The notes beneath the pieces were generated by a model, which saw only the letters and a list, made by a program, of their open reading frames with translations, was not told the DNA's origin and searched no databases. A stretch of 64,000 nucleotides of DNA, taken from positions 744,001 to 808,000 of the forward strand of contig NZ_WWCK01000004.1 of assembly GCF_009857435.1 (NCBI RefSeq), written 5' to 3'. This DNA comes from Duganella rivi. GTDB lineage: Bacteria; Pseudomonadota; Gammaproteobacteria; Burkholderiales; Burkholderiaceae_D. This document shows, piece after piece, positions 63,162-64,000 of this stretch (within the stretch, counting starts at the first letter, position 1; every line of letters begins with the position of its first letter). Made by a program: the position numbers and the translations under genes.

Positions 63162-64000
63162 ATGACGACGCGTTTAATTCTGATGGCGTTTTACTTGGTG
63201 CTGACGCTATTCCCGCTGTGCGGGCAAGCGCAATCGGCAATCGAACTCATCAACCTAGCGGCTGCTGATTTAAAAGACGGGAGCATCGGCATATTGGATG
63301 AGCGTAGCAAAAAGCAACTTAGCGAAGGGGATTTAGACAAAAGCCTTCTTGCATTAGGTGAAATCCAAGAAATAGTGGGACCTGAGGACCTGCTGGTGGG
63401 CAATACTTGGCAAGCCTCGGGGCGTGCAGTTCACAATAACGGCATATCAGACTGGCGATTAGTCTATTCCGGCGACAGCCATAAAATTGTATTTGCCGAA
63501 CTGAGCATCACCCCCATTGGGGCAGAAATTCAGGAGCGCCCCGACGGCGGTAACCGCGGCGCAGCGCTTGCACCATCGAAAGTCTCTGCATCCCTGGCGC
63601 CTTGTGCCTCGTTCCCTCAATTGTGCGTTAAAGCGGCCACCAATGCAAATCAGCGGCAGGTCGAATTCCTTTTCGCCACAACACGCGCCCTAGATGTGGC
63701 GCGAACAAGAACCTCTTTCACAGGCGAACGCGGCCCACTGGCCTATGGTGCTGCACGCGTCAATGTTCCGTTGGATCACCGTGTCGGACATATTGAATTG
63801 CCGTTGAAGTATGCGCTTTGGGGTTACGACTTATATGAACAAAAAGCAGATCCAAATAAGCATTTCTTCATTAAAGAAGTCTGTAAACTGACAGCTAAGG
63901 AGTGGACGCAATTGCTGCAGGCAAAAGGAGATAATGAGGCCTTGGTATTTGTACATGGGTACAACAACTCTTTTGAAGACTCGCTCTACAGCATGGCCCA
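63162..64000 (+). CDS. Exported DUF900-like alpha/beta hydrolase, 3' end missing
   Basis: ATG 63162 with AAAGGGTGAAA ahead opens a frame without stop to the right edge (279 codons). The product starts MTTRLILMAFYLVLTLFPLCGQAQS, a signal peptide, followed by about 140 residues of unrecognised sequence. From about 165 on it resembles the DUF900 group of alpha/beta hydrolases: VEFLFATTRALD, then FTGERGPLAYGAARVNVP and the strand EALVFVHGYNNSFEDSLYSMA, where HGYN is the oxyanion loop. The catalytic Ser lies beyond the window. It shares the low G+C style of the CHAT gene and lies 25 bp after it. Confidence 0.82.
   Translation, partial: MTTRLILMAFYLVLTLFPLCGQAQSAIELINLAAADLKDGSIGILDERSKKQLSEGDLDKSLLALGEIQEIVGPEDLLVGNTWQASGRAVHNNGISDWRLVYSGDSHKIVFAELSITPIGAEIQERPDGGNRGAALAPSKVSASLAPCASFPQLCVKAATNANQRQVEFLFATTRALDVARTRTSFTGERGPLAYGAARVNVPLDHRVGHIELPLKYALWGYDLYEQKADPNKHFFIKEVCKLTAKEWTQLLQAKGDNEALVFVHGYNNSFEDSLYSMA

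Overview
The window reads as chromosome of a G+C-rich, motile betaproteobacterium. The gene set (several paralogous methyl-accepting chemotaxis proteins, a complete Wsp surface-sensing cluster, sigma-54 control of an efflux system, FadL and RND systems, argF-argG) fits Oxalobacteraceae of the Duganella/Massilia/Janthinobacterium kind. That placement is an inference from gene content and protein style; no rRNA, tRNA or phage marker is present to confirm it. Coding density is very high, no gene-free stretch exceeds about 300 bp, and the longest gaps (about 200-240 bp at 13716-13915, 21371-21570, 27250-27480 and 58943-59179) look like promoter regions.

Layout. 1-3.6 kb: a truncated chemoreceptor, a second chemoreceptor and a small beta-barrel protein. 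3.7-11.5 kb: a GNAT enzyme, then a six-gene unit (HlyD-type adaptor, ABC ATPase, two FtsX-type permeases, sigma-54 response regulator, histidine kinase) behind a consensus sigma-54 promoter. 11.5-16.8 kb: a small exported protein, a chemoreceptor with a C-terminal WxxF tail, a TcyP-type cystine transporter and a FadL porin. 16.9-21.4 kb: a two-gene RND pump with a clear sigma-70 promoter and an overlapping operator-like dyad. 21.5-29.6 kb: membrane proteins (divergent PAP2, DUF475), a beta-barrel protein, a perfect 43-bp-arm palindrome, a 759-residue Ala/Glu-rich coiled-coil protein, a 58-residue membrane protein and an SrkA-like kinase. 29.7-37.9 kb: mntH, a SulP-STAS-cyclic-nucleotide fusion, a JmjC-like cupin, an esterase, orn, an M48 peptidase and rsgA. 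37.9-43.1 kb: a large TPR-GAF histidine kinase, then argF-argG.

43.1-54.0 kb holds a full wsp operon in the order A-A-B-C-D-E-F-R with two tandem wspA genes, and ppnP translationally coupled to the diguanylate cyclase gene wspR. It is followed by a GAF protein with a degenerate GGDEF motif but a preserved RxxD I-site, murB, a YajQ protein, a Cys-rich nitronate-monooxygenase-like protein and a DHH phosphoesterase. With orn at 35 kb, the window therefore carries predicted synthesis, binding and final breakdown steps of c-di-GMP signalling.

From about 59 kb to the right edge the base composition drops visibly and the gene style changes. A 1318-residue exported TPR-CHAT protein (caspase-like His/Cys pair) is followed after 25 bp by an exported DUF900-like alpha/beta hydrolase that runs off the window. 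This pair is the best candidate here for an undescribed system. No transposase, integrase, CRISPR array or RNA gene was found.
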